A DNA stretch of 31,478 bases, taken from the IMG/VR virus record IMGVR_UViG_3300034374_000672, positions 1-31,478 of that record; one strand, 5' to 3'. Positions 5,072 through 13,018 of this stretch are shown in pieces. Origin of the DNA: a virus. The notes under the pieces were generated by a model, which saw only the letters and a program-made list of their open reading frames with translations, was not told where the DNA came from and made no database searches. The first letter of the stretch is position 1; every line of letters begins with the position of its first letter. Both the position numbers and the translations under genes were made by a program.

Positions 5072-8000
5072 ATGCCAAGCACCTATACAGTTAACCTCGG
5101 TATCGAGAAACCAGCCACCGGTGAACAGTCGGGTACTTGGGGTGATACCACAAACGTCAACTTTGACATCATTGACCAAGCTATCAACGGTGTCTTGTCT
5201 TTAACCCTTGCATCGGCAGGCACTTCTGGGTCGCCTAATACGCTGACTATCGACAACGGTGCTACCTCTGATGGTCGCAACAAGTGGATCGAATTTGTCG
5301 ACGGTGGCGATCTCGGCGCTAACGCATATGTCCAGCTCGGTCCAAATGACGCTGAAAAGATTGTTTTCTTCCGAAACAGCCTGTCCGGCAGCCGCTCTGT
5401 TTTTGTTTTCCAAGGCACATATAACGCGGCAAACGACTTTGAAATCCCTGCCGGTTACGACGTTGTTCTGAAATTTGATGGTGGTGGCGCGAGTGCCACG
5501 GTCACTGACGTCTTCCAAAAACTCCGCGTTACTGAACTGTACACTCCCACGCTTGGCGCAGGCACAGCGGACATTAACGATGGTACGGTCGAAGCGGTCA
5601 TTGGCGGTACTACGCCGAAGGCAGGCACATTCACTACGCTTACGGCTAACACGAACCTGACGGTCAATGCCTCGACCACTGTCGACGGCATCATTGATGA
5701 CGACACGATGGCCACGGCTTCTGCAACGAAGCTTTCGACATCCGAGTCGATCAAAGCGTATGTGGACAGTCAAGTTGGTACGGTTGATACGCTTTCTGAG
5801 ATTTTGGCCAACGGAAATACTTCTGGCGCGAACAACCTGATTATCAACAACGGTCAGGCGATCACGACTAACACAGTCAACGAAACCACTGCGGGCAGCG
5901 GTGTGACGGTTGACGGCGTGTTGCTCAAGGACGATGGGATTAACGCAACGAACCTTGAGATTACCAACATCAAAGCTAACGACGGCACTGCGGCGGGTTC
6001 GATTGCGAACAGCACGGGTGCTGTGACGATCACGTCGTTTATCTCGAACTCTGTCGACATCGGCGGCGGTGCGATTGACGGCACCACGATTGGCGGGACG
6101 ACCCCTAACAGTGGGGCGTTTACGACGCTTTCTGCCACGGGCGATCTCACAGTAGACACCAACACGCTCTACGTGGACAGCACGAATAATCGGGTTGGAG
6201 TCGGGACGAGTTCTCCAGCAGGGAAGGCCCACGTCGCCCTATCAACATCTTTTTCTTGGGGTGGTAATTGGACCTCAGGGACGGCGGTATTTGGTGGCGC
6301 AACTGATAGTTCCGGTGCGCTCGGTATTTCATATAACGATACCTCCGGAGTGGTTATTGGCGCAGTTGCGCCGGGTGTTGCGTGGAAAAATATTTCTATA
6401 TATGCCAATGACTTTATCGTCAGTTCTGGCGCTTCCAACGAAAGTGTGCGCATCACCAGCGCAGGCAATGTCGGCATTGGGACGACTTCGACTACAGGTG
6501 CTTCGCTAAGAATTTCCAAAAACGTCACTGGGTCTGCATTTTCGTATAGCTCTTACATTGACGGTCAAATTCAATCAGATGTAACAAGCGCATACGCTTC
6601 GGTTCAATCGTCTCCATCAACTCAAGCGGCAGCGTTCACTCTTGGGCAACTAAGACACTTCTACGCAAACATGGGAACAATGGGTGCTGGCTCAACAGTC
6701 ACCAGTCAGTTTGGTTTTGCTGCGGAAAACACCTTAACAGGCGCTACCACCAACTACGGTTTCTACAGCAACATTGCCGCTGGCACAGGTCGCTTCAACT
6801 TTTATGCTGCTGGTACTGCTGATAACGCCTTTGCTGGTAGCGTTGGAATTGGTACTTCGTCACCTCTTGCAAAATTTAATGTTGATGGCGGCGGTGTCGT
6901 AGTAAGCAGCGATGGCGATTATTTTGCTGGGGGTGCTTACTACAATGCGGGTTGGAAAAACTCTGTAGCTTCTCAGGGTGGCTGGGTACTCAGGAATGAT
7001 GGCGGTGTACTAGTTATACAAACTGCACCGCCTAATGGTGCTGCTGGTTCGGCTCTTTCTATGGATGAACGTATCCGTATCGACAGCAGCGGTAACGTTG
7101 GAATTGGGACGACTTCGCCTAGTACATATGGAAAACTTGCGGTATGGGGTGGAAAAGCCGGAACAAGTACATCATCGGCGGCATTTTCAACGCCCGGTTT
7201 GGCGCAAGGTGAAGACGCTGACCTTGCACTTTACAGCACCTTTGAGAATACTGGGGACGATGGGCCTAGACGAACCGCAGATATTATCGCCGGATTTAAC
7301 GGCAGTGCTTGGGGTACTGAGTATCTCTCGTTTAATGTCGGCACCAATGGGACAGGTAACGACTCAAGAGTTGTTACATCTGAAAAAGTGCGCATCACCA
7401 GCAACGGCGATGTCGGTATTGGTACGGATTCGCCGACGTACCGTCTCCAAACGGCAGGACCAAGTCCCGGAATCGCTATTCAGAACACTAGCTCCGGTGG
7501 CGGCTGGATTGATTTCTTAGACAGCGGCGGAACTGTTCGCGGGAACATCTACTACGATAACACAAGCGGCTACATGGTGTTCGGAACGTCCCCGTCCGGT
7601 ACTAAGATAGAACGTATGCGCATCGACAGCAGCGGTAACGTCAACATTGGGACGACTCCGACTACAGGTGTTTCGCTAAGAATTTCCAAAAACGTCACTG
7701 GGTCTGCATTTTCGTATGGCTCTTACATTGACGGTCAAATTCAATCAGATGTAACAAGCGCATACGCTTCGGTTCAATCGTCTCCATCAACTCAAGCGAC
7801 AGCGTTCACTCTTGGGAACCTAAGACACTTCTACGCAAACATGGGAACAATTGGTGCTGGCTCAACAGTCACCAATCAGTTTGGTTTTGTTGCGGAAAGC
7901 AGCTTAACAGGCGCTACCACCAACTACGGTTTCTACAGCGCCATTGCCGCTGGCACAGGTCGCTACAACTTTTTTGCTGCTGGTAATGCTGATAACGCCT

Positions 8001-9016
8001 TTGCTGGGAATGTGGGGATTGGTACAAGCAGTCCTGCTGTAAAACTACACATATATAGTTCTGGTAGTTCATACACTAATCCGGATAATAACGATCTACC
8101 TACGATCTATCTAAACAATATTAATAATGCTTCTACTACTGCACACTCTATTCTTCTACTAAGAACTGCTGGGTCTGCGGGGGGTGATCCTTTCATTTCT
8201 TATGATATTGCTGGTGAATATGGTTGGTCTGCGGGAGTAGATAATAGTGATGGCAACAAGTACAAAATTGCATCTTCATGGAGTTCTTTAGCTAGTGATA
8301 CAAGATTAACAATAGACAGCAGCGGTAACGTCGGTATTGGTGTTACATCTCCAACCTTCAAACTTGATGTACGTGGTACAACGGCACCCGTAGCAAACTT
8401 CTATCAGCTAACGGCTGCAACTAACACTGACATCTATGTTAATAACGTAGGGTCTGCCAATAACTTCCTGATTAGCCGACGCAGTAACGGCGAAAGCTGG
8501 CTGTATAACAGTGGTGCTGATGCGCTCGTATTTACAACAGATGCAATTCAACGTCTGATTATCGAAGGCGGCGGTGTCTTGCGTCCCGGCGGTGACAACA
8601 CGCAAACGCTTGGATCAGCCTCGTACCGCTGGTCGGTCGTTTACGCCGCAACCGGCACTATCAACACGTCCGACGAACGAGAAAAGCAGCAGGTTGCCAA
8701 TCTTGATGATGCCGAGCGGCGCGTCGCTGTCGCGCTCAAAGGGCTCGTTAAAAAGTTCAAATACAATGATGCGGTTGCGCTCAAAGGCGACGATGCACGC
8801 ATCCATGTCGGCGTGATTGCACAGGAAGTTATCGCGGCATTTGCGGCAGAAGGTCTTGACGCCACACGCTATGCGCTGCTGTGCCACGATACGTGGGAAG
8901 CGGAGCCAGAAGAAACAGACGATGAAGGCAACGTAATTAAACTGGGCCTCGAAGCTGGTGAGCGTTACGGAATCCGGTACGATGAACTCCTCGCATTTAT
9001 GATTGCGGCGCTGTGA
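5072..9016 (+). CDS. Large tail fibre/spike with C-terminal intramolecular chaperone (peptidase S74)
   Basis: A 1314-aa protein. The N-terminus ('YTVNLGIEKPATGEQSGTWG') is the attachment-type domain common in marine phage fibres. The middle is Gly/Ser/Thr/Asn-rich with eight 'N/S-VGIGTxSP' modules between residues about 370 and 1095. Residues 468-588 are duplicated at 858-978. The C-terminal 115 residues are an S74 chaperone: 'TSDEREK' gives the S-D-x-R-x-K autocleavage signature with Ser1200 and Lys1205. In this family the chaperone trimerises the fibre and then cuts itself off just before the Ser, leaving about 1199 residues. It probably carries host recognition. The next gene overlaps by one base (TGATG). 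Confidence 0.88.
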   Translation: MPSTYTVNLGIEKPATGEQSGTWGDTTNVNFDIIDQAINGVLSLTLASAGTSGSPNTLTIDNGATSDGRNKWIEFVDGGDLGANAYVQLGPNDAEKIVFFRNSLSGSRSVFVFQGTYNAANDFEIPAGYDVVLKFDGGGASATVTDVFQKLRVTELYTPTLGAGTADINDGTVEAVIGGTTPKAGTFTTLTANTNLTVNASTTVDGIIDDDTMATASATKLSTSESIKAYVDSQVGTVDTLSEILANGNTSGANNLIINNGQAITTNTVNETTAGSGVTVDGVLLKDDGINATNLEITNIKANDGTAAGSIANSTGAVTITSFISNSVDIGGGAIDGTTIGGTTPNSGAFTTLSATGDLTVDTNTLYVDSTNNRVGVGTSSPAGKAHVALSTSFSWGGNWTSGTAVFGGATDSSGALGISYNDTSGVVIGAVAPGVAWKNISIYANDFIVSSGASNESVRITSAGNVGIGTTSTTGASLRISKNVTGSAFSYSSYIDGQIQSDVTSAYASVQSSPSTQAAAFTLGQLRHFYANMGTMGAGSTVTSQFGFAAENTLTGATTNYGFYSNIAAGTGRFNFYAAGTADNAFAGSVGIGTSSPLAKFNVDGGGVVVSSDGDYFAGGAYYNAGWKNSVASQGGWVLRNDGGVLVIQTAPPNGAAGSALSMDERIRIDSSGNVGIGTTSPSTYGKLAVWGGKAGTSTSSAAFSTPGLAQGEDADLALYSTFENTGDDGPRRTADIIAGFNGSAWGTEYLSFNVGTNGTGNDSRVVTSEKVRITSNGDVGIGTDSPTYRLQTAGPSPGIAIQNTSSGGGWIDFLDSGGTVRGNIYYDNTSGYMVFGTSPSGTKIERMRIDSSGNVNIGTTPTTGVSLRISKNVTGSAFSYGSYIDGQIQSDVTSAYASVQSSPSTQATAFTLGNLRHFYANMGTIGAGSTVTNQFGFVAESSLTGATTNYGFYSAIAAGTGRYNFFAAGNADNAFAGNVGIGTSSPAVKLHIYSSGSSYTNPDNNDLPTIYLNNINNASTTAHSILLLRTAGSAGGDPFISYDIAGEYGWSAGVDNSDGNKYKIASSWSSLASDTRLTIDSSGNVGIGVTSPTFKLDVRGTTAPVANFYQLTAATNTDIYVNNVGSANNFLISRRSNGESWLYNSGADALVFTTDAIQRLIIEGGGVLRPGGDNTQTLGSASYRWSVVYAATGTINTSDEREKQQVANLDDAERRVAVALKGLVKKFKYNDAVALKGDDARIHVGVIAQEVIAAFAAEGLDATRYALLCHDTWEAEPEETDDEGNVIKLGLEAGERYGIRYDELLAFMIAAL
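6474..6836 (+). repeat. Tail-fibre domain duplication, copy A
   Basis: A 363-bp segment (residues 468-588) is repeated at 7644-8006 with an exact offset of 1170 bp (390 codons). There are 16 base differences and no gaps. Similarity falls abruptly at both ends into the generic 'VGIGT' modules. All differences change the protein. Confidence 0.95.
7644..8006 (+). repeat. Tail-fibre domain duplication, copy B
   Basis: Second copy of the 363-bp segment (residues 858-978), about 95.6% identical to copy A (16 of 363 bases differ). The 14 altered codons give S/P, A/V, S/G, A/T, Q/N, M/I, S/N, A/V, N/S, T/S, N/A, F/Y, Y/F and T/N exchanges. Confidence 0.95.
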
Positions 9017-9168
9017 TGACCGAGCAAGAACTTCTCATCGCCTGTTACCGCAGCGGCCAGATCAATGAGCGGCAATGGCAGGAACATATGCAGGAAGACC
9101 CAAAGCTGCGTGATGCGTGGCTCGACGAAATCGACCCGGACAATTCGGGTTGGAACCCTATAGGATAA
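9016..9168 (+). CDS. 50-aa protein coupled to the tail fibre, possible fibre-assembly partner
   Basis: The ATG overlaps the fibre's stop (TGATG at 9014-9018). The 50-residue protein begins 'MTEQELLIACYRSGQINERQ' and continues 'WQEHMQEDPKLRDAWLDEID', ending 'GWNPIG'. It is acidic and helical, with no membrane segment. I have seen comparable short 'LIxxYRSGQ...W..HL..D..LR..W' proteins beside marine phage fibres, but without known function. Tight coupling to the fibre suggests a small chaperone or dosage-matched partner; this is inference from position. Confidence 0.55.
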   Translation: MTEQELLIACYRSGQINERQWQEHMQEDPKLRDAWLDEIDPDNSGWNPIG

Positions 9169-9180
9169 GGAGCAAAACAA

Positions 9181-9504
9181 ATGGCAATCACTTGGTCTAT
9201 CGTACAACTTGATTACGCTGTGTCTCTCGACGGCAAATCTGACGTGGTCAACAACTCTCATTGGCAGTGCATCGACAAAGATGCCTCCGGTAATCAGGCA
9301 CGGGTCTACGGCTCTGTGGGTATCCCCACGGATGACCTGTCGAACTTTACGCCCTATGCCGATATCACCGAGGCGCAGGCACTTCAGTGGACGAAGGACG
9401 CCCTTGGTGCTGACGAGGTTGCCTCTATTGAGGCGAATGTAGCCGCACAGCTACAGCTAATTCAAAATCCTACGGAGGGTAGTGGCACCCCGTGGGCAGC
9501 TTAA
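9181..9504 (+). CDS. Conserved 107-aa phage protein ('MAITWSIVQLDY' family)
   Basis: A good ribosome-binding site (AAGGAG at 9167-9172) precedes the ATG. The protein starts 'MAITWSIVQLDYAVSLDGKS', has 'VVNNSHWQCIDKDASGNQ' and 'GSVGIPTDDLSNFTPYADIT', and ends with a helix 'VASIEANVAAQLQLIQNP'. This family, with a beta-rich N-terminal part, 'YGSVG(I/V)P', 'FTPYADxTE' and a C-terminal helix that often starts with 'LG', is widespread in marine phages and uncharacterised. It lies between fibre and tail hub genes, so a tail accessory role is likely. No enzymatic residues are evident. Confidence 0.7.
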   Translation: MAITWSIVQLDYAVSLDGKSDVVNNSHWQCIDKDASGNQARVYGSVGIPTDDLSNFTPYADITEAQALQWTKDALGADEVASIEANVAAQLQLIQNPTEGSGTPWAA

Positions 9505-9529
9505 CCGCCACATAACATAGGAGCGAAAA

Positions 9530-9754
9530 ATGGGAAAAAATGAAAAGACCCCCATTATGATCGACGACGTTGAGCACCAGTACGAGGACATGAGCGCGGA
9601 GCAGCAGATGATGGTCAATCACATCGCTGACTTGGAGAGGAAACTCGCTTCGGCGCAGTTCAACCTTGACCAGCTCCGCGTCGGCAAGGATGCCTTTGTT
9701 GGGATGCTCAAACAGTCGCTAGCCGTTGAAGAACCCCCAGAATCAGTGAATTGA
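9530..9754 (+). CDS. 74-aa coiled-coil small protein (DUF6447-like)
   Basis: An ATAGGAGCG ribosome-binding site (9519-9527) sits just upstream. The N-terminus 'IMIDDVEHQYEDMSAEQQMM' is followed by a heptad-patterned helix 'VNHIADLERKLASAQFNLDQ' and 'LRVGKDAFVGMLKQSL'. The arrangement of 'I.IDG(V)EY.....S.E.+.....I...+.+I..L...L...+....A+...L...L' matches what I remember of the DUF6447 family, small proteins frequent in marine viruses. Function is unknown; dimerisation by the coiled coil is likely. Confidence 0.65.
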   Translation: MGKNEKTPIMIDDVEHQYEDMSAEQQMMVNHIADLERKLASAQFNLDQLRVGKDAFVGMLKQSLAVEEPPESVN

Positions 9755-9758
9755 TGAA

Positions 9759-11684
9759 ATGCCATTCACCAAGTTACAGTTCCGACCCGGAGTAAACCGA
9801 GAGACGACTTCGTATACCAACGAAGGAGGCTGGTTTGACTGTGACAAAGTAAGGTTTCGGTTTGGCACCCCTGAAAAGATTGGGGGCTGGGAAAAAACGT
9901 CCGGCAGGAGCTTCTTGGGCACCTGTCGGGCGCTTCATCCTTTTGTGGCGTTGGACGGCACTAGCTATCTTGGTGTCGGCACCCATCTTAAATACTACAT
10001 TTATGAAGGCGGCGCTTACGCCGACATCACGCCCATCCGCGAAACGACGGCTGCGGGCGATGTCACGTTTGCCGCGACTAACGGCTCCTCGACGCTGACG
10101 GTAACCGACACGAACCACGGCGCACAAGAGAACGATTTTGTGACGTTTTCTGGCGCGGTCAGTCTTGGCGGTAACATCACGGCGGACGTGCTGAACCAAG
10201 AGTATCAGATCACCAACATCTTAAATAGCAACTCCTATGAGATTGTCGCCCGCGAAGTAAATTCGGTTGTAAACATAACAATAAATGGCCAATATACGCC
10301 GGTCCCCGTTCTAGCCGACGCGTCTGACACCGGCAACGGCGGCGCGGCAGTAGTTGGCACTTATCAGGTGCTAACTGGTCTAGATACGACGGTTGCCGGT
10401 ACAGGCTGGGGCGCAGGTACTTGGTCCCGCGGTGCGTGGGGTTCGGGCGCTTCTTTGACCGCTATCGGCGATACGTTGCGTATTTGGAGCCACGATAACT
10501 TTGGCGAAGACCTGATCATCAACATACGCAACGGCGGTATTTACTACTGGGATAAATCGACTAGCTCGGCACCTTTTGCACGGGCCGTGGCGCTTTCAGA
10601 CTTGGGTGGTGCAGACGCGGCGACTCCGACGATTGCCAAGCAAGTCCTGATTTCGGACCGCGACCGGCACGTTATTGTGTTTGGCTGCGATCCGCAAAAC
10701 GATATTGGCACTCAAGACCCGTTGTTGATTCGGTTTTCCGACCAAGAAAACCCGCTGGTTTGGTCGTCTACGGCTACAAATACGGCTGGTGACCTACGGA
10801 TTGGTAATGGGTCTGAAATTATCACGGCCCTCGAAACACGCCAGCAAATTCTGGTGTTTACGGACGTTTCGCTTCACGCGATGCAGTATTTAGGCCCGCC
10901 GTTTACCTTTGGTATCCAGTCCATCTCGGAAAACATCACGATTGCCAGCCCTCTGGCGGCCATTGCTGTCGACGATTTTGTGTTCTGGATGGGCGACGAA
11001 GAGTTCTACCTGTACACAGGTCAAGTTCAGAAGCTGCCTTGCTCTGTGCGGGCCTATGTGTTCAACGACTTCAACGTGTCGCAGAAAGAAAAAGTTACTT
11101 GCGGCGTAAACTCTTCCTTTTCCGAAATTTGGTGGTTCTACCCGTCTGCCGATTCAGACAATATTGACCGCTACGTCGTTTATAACTACAAAGAACAGGC
11201 GTGGTACTACGGATCAATGGCCCGTTCAGTCTGGCTGGATCGTGGTATTAACCAGTATCCGATAGCGGCAAGTTTGGACGGCTATCTGTACTTCCACGAG
11301 TTTGGTCAAGACGACGGCAGCGTAAACCCGCCGGTTGCGGTCAGTTCCTACATTGAAAGCAGCCAGATGTCGCTTGGTAATGGCGACCAATTTGTCTTCT
11401 TGAGTAGGCTTATCCCTGACGTCACGTTTGATGGTTCAAATGCGCCGTCACCGCTTGTTTCTATGACTTTGGAAACCAGGAACTTCCCCGGCGCGGCCTA
11501 TACGTCTTCGACGGCAAGCACGGTTACTCGAACGGCTACTGTTCCGGTAGAGCAGTTTACCGACGAGGTGCGGATACGTCTGCGCGGCAGGTCGTTTGCG
11601 TTTAAGATTTCCTCTGCCGAGACTGGCGTAGGCTGGCGTTTGGGCACTCCGCGTGTCGAACTAAGACCGGATGGTCGCAGATGA
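9759..11684 (+). CDS. Tail hub / packaged-DNA stabilisation protein (P22 gp10-like nozzle)
   Basis: A 641-aa protein. The N-terminus 'MPFTKLQFRPGVNRETTSYT' and 'FDCDKVRFRFGTPEKIGGW' is characteristic of the tail-hub/nozzle proteins of P22-like and marine podoviruses. There follow an inserted beta domain at about 95-180 ('GDVTFAATNGSSTLTVTDTN'), a Trp motif (Trp 217, 222, 227), and a beta-propeller-like body with 'HVIVFGCDP', 'YVVYNYKEQAWYYGSMAR' and a basic end 'GVGWRLGTPRVELRPDGR'. In relatives this protein plugs the portal channel and carries the spikes. A TGATGAAATG stretch gives two possible starts; 9759 gives the conserved 'MPFTKL' end. The next gene overlaps in ATGA. Confidence 0.72.
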   Translation: MPFTKLQFRPGVNRETTSYTNEGGWFDCDKVRFRFGTPEKIGGWEKTSGRSFLGTCRALHPFVALDGTSYLGVGTHLKYYIYEGGAYADITPIRETTAAGDVTFAATNGSSTLTVTDTNHGAQENDFVTFSGAVSLGGNITADVLNQEYQITNILNSNSYEIVAREVNSVVNITINGQYTPVPVLADASDTGNGGAAVVGTYQVLTGLDTTVAGTGWGAGTWSRGAWGSGASLTAIGDTLRIWSHDNFGEDLIINIRNGGIYYWDKSTSSAPFARAVALSDLGGADAATPTIAKQVLISDRDRHVIVFGCDPQNDIGTQDPLLIRFSDQENPLVWSSTATNTAGDLRIGNGSEIITALETRQQILVFTDVSLHAMQYLGPPFTFGIQSISENITIASPLAAIAVDDFVFWMGDEEFYLYTGQVQKLPCSVRAYVFNDFNVSQKEKVTCGVNSSFSEIWWFYPSADSDNIDRYVVYNYKEQAWYYGSMARSVWLDRGINQYPIAASLDGYLYFHEFGQDDGSVNPPVAVSSYIESSQMSLGNGDQFVFLSRLIPDVTFDGSNAPSPLVSMTLETRNFPGAAYTSSTASTVTRTATVPVEQFTDEVRIRLRGRSFAFKISSAETGVGWRLGTPRVELRPDGRR

Positions 11685-12775
11685 GCCGGGGCCTTGTACT
11701 TCCATACTTCCCGGGGGCTCCCGCGGAATACGATCAGCGGTATCAAGCCGAGATCATGCGGGCCTTTTCTGTGTTTTTGCAGCAGGTCAACAACCCGGGC
11801 CCTTGGCGGGCTACAGAGCTGACATTGACGCAATCCACGGGAAACGTGGACCGCGGCCAGATGGCTTGGAACCTCAACGAAGAGACGGTCGACATTACGA
11901 TGGGCGACGGAGTTGTCCAGCAGGTGGGTTTTGAGACCTACATGCGGGTCAAAAACGACACCGGCAGCCAAATCAACAATGGCGAAGTCGTAGGTTTTGT
12001 TGGGGTAAACGGCGAAATCAAAGTTGCGCCCTTTATTGCCAACAACACGGCAAACGAGCTGTATTTTGTGGGTGTAGCCACGCACGACATGCCGGATCAA
12101 GATATTGGCCCGATCACTGTGTATGGAAAAGTCCGCGGCATAGACACCACGGGCCCCGGGGCAGAGACGTGGAGTGTGGGCGATATTTTGTACGCATCCC
12201 CGACAACAGCGGGTTTGCTTACTAATGTGCGCCCAACGGCACCCAATGGTGTGATTGTTATCGCTGCGGTGCTTACCGTAGACGCCACAAACGGCGAAAT
12301 CATGGTGCGGCCTACCGTTCCAATTGGTTTGGACTACGGAAGTTTTGTCGCTACAGTCGATCAAACGCTAGGGGCTATCAACACGGCAGCCGCAATTGCC
12401 CTGACAAGTACGCTTGTCACCAACGGTGTGACCTTGAGCAGCGGCTCGCGGTTAAACGTCGTGGAAGCGGGTTATTACCAGATCGACGCGACGATCCAGT
12501 TAACCTCGACAAGCGCCAGTGCTAAAAACATATTTTTCTGGCTTCGAAAGAACGGCACCGATGTTGGGGATTCCACCCGAGCCGTGACAATAGACGCTAA
12601 CAACGGATATTTGCCCATATCGTTGAACTACACGATTTCTCTCGCCGCCACCGATTACGTTGAGCTGTATTGGGCGGCTAACGATACAAACGTCTTGTTG
12701 GACGCATTAGCGGCATCAGCCTTTGCGCCGTCGGCACCCTCGGTGCTGTTAAATGTATCCCAGCTCCAGTTGTGA
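11681..12775 (+). CDS. Tail-associated protein with C-terminal jelly-roll-like domain
   Basis: A 364-aa protein. Residues about 1-60 begin 'MSRGLVLPYFPGAPAEYDQR' with a helix 'IMRAFSVFLQQV'. Residues about 65-215 form a conserved beta domain ('GFETYMRVKNDTGSQINNGE', 'ELYFVGVATHDMPD', 'VGDILYASPTTAGLLTNV') that I recognise from many marine phage tail proteins. Residues about 220-364 resemble a C1q/TNF-type jelly roll ('GVTLSSGSRLNVVEAGYYQI', 'IFFWLRKNGTDVG', 'YVELYWAAND'), a fold often used for receptor binding. The ATGA overlap ties it to the tail hub. It is likely a secondary fibre or tail tip; the jelly-roll call is inference. Confidence 0.6.
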   Translation: MSRGLVLPYFPGAPAEYDQRYQAEIMRAFSVFLQQVNNPGPWRATELTLTQSTGNVDRGQMAWNLNEETVDITMGDGVVQQVGFETYMRVKNDTGSQINNGEVVGFVGVNGEIKVAPFIANNTANELYFVGVATHDMPDQDIGPITVYGKVRGIDTTGPGAETWSVGDILYASPTTAGLLTNVRPTAPNGVIVIAAVLTVDATNGEIMVRPTVPIGLDYGSFVATVDQTLGAINTAAAIALTSTLVTNGVTLSSGSRLNVVEAGYYQIDATIQLTSTSASAKNIFFWLRKNGTDVGDSTRAVTIDANNGYLPISLNYTISLAATDYVELYWAANDTNVLLDALAASAFAPSAPSVLLNVSQLQL

Positions 12776-12784
12776 GGAAAAGCT

Positions 12785-13018
12785 ATGACTGATGAAACCA
12801 TCATCACAATGCCGAATGGAAGCAAATGGCTGACGTCGACTAGCACGGACATTGTTCATTGCGTTAATTGTAGTAACGAGGTCGATACACCAGAAGAAGT
12901 AGCTTCTTATCCTGACGGGAATTGCCCTCAGTGCGGTTCTTCGTGGACTGGGGGAGAGAAGAGAAGTACAATAATTCAGGTGACAATGCCTGAAAGTATC
13001 ACTGGTGGAGCGGTATAA
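12785..13018 (+). CDS. 77-aa zinc-ribbon protein
   Basis: A GAGGAAAA ribosome-binding site (12773-12780) precedes ATG 12785. Cysteines at 26, 29, 47 and 50 form two knuckles (CVNC and CPQC), spaced like a compact zinc ribbon, after a short strand region 'WLTSTSTDIVHC'. The C-terminus 'STIIQVTMPESITGGAV' follows. Its TAA overlaps the next ATG (TAATG). Zinc ribbons of this size occur as small phage virion or regulatory proteins; nothing here shows DNA binding directly. Role unknown; the location inside the late block suggests late expression. Confidence 0.6.
   Translation: MTDETIITMPNGSKWLTSTSTDIVHCVNCSNEVDTPEEVASYPDGNCPQCGSSWTGGEKRSTIIQVTMPESITGGAV

Noticed and set aside
5201-6232. A 343-codon open frame on the minus strand, opposite the tail fibre
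   Set aside because: It is very Arg/Val-rich without any domain pattern and lies entirely antisense to a well-supported fibre gene. It is an effect of Thr/Asn/Gly-rich codons on the other strand.
6474-8006. A diversity-generating retroelement template/variable repeat pair
   Set aside because: The differences include C/T, T/C, G/T and C/G changes with no adenine in either copy, and adenines occur in both copies at other sites. The adenine-only signature is missing and no reverse transcriptase is in the window. A third, external template cannot be excluded.
11498-12364. A 288-codon minus-strand open frame opposite the tail hub and jelly-roll genes
   Set aside because: It spans the junction of two supported + strand genes, has a Cys/His/Arg-biased composition and no recognisable family.
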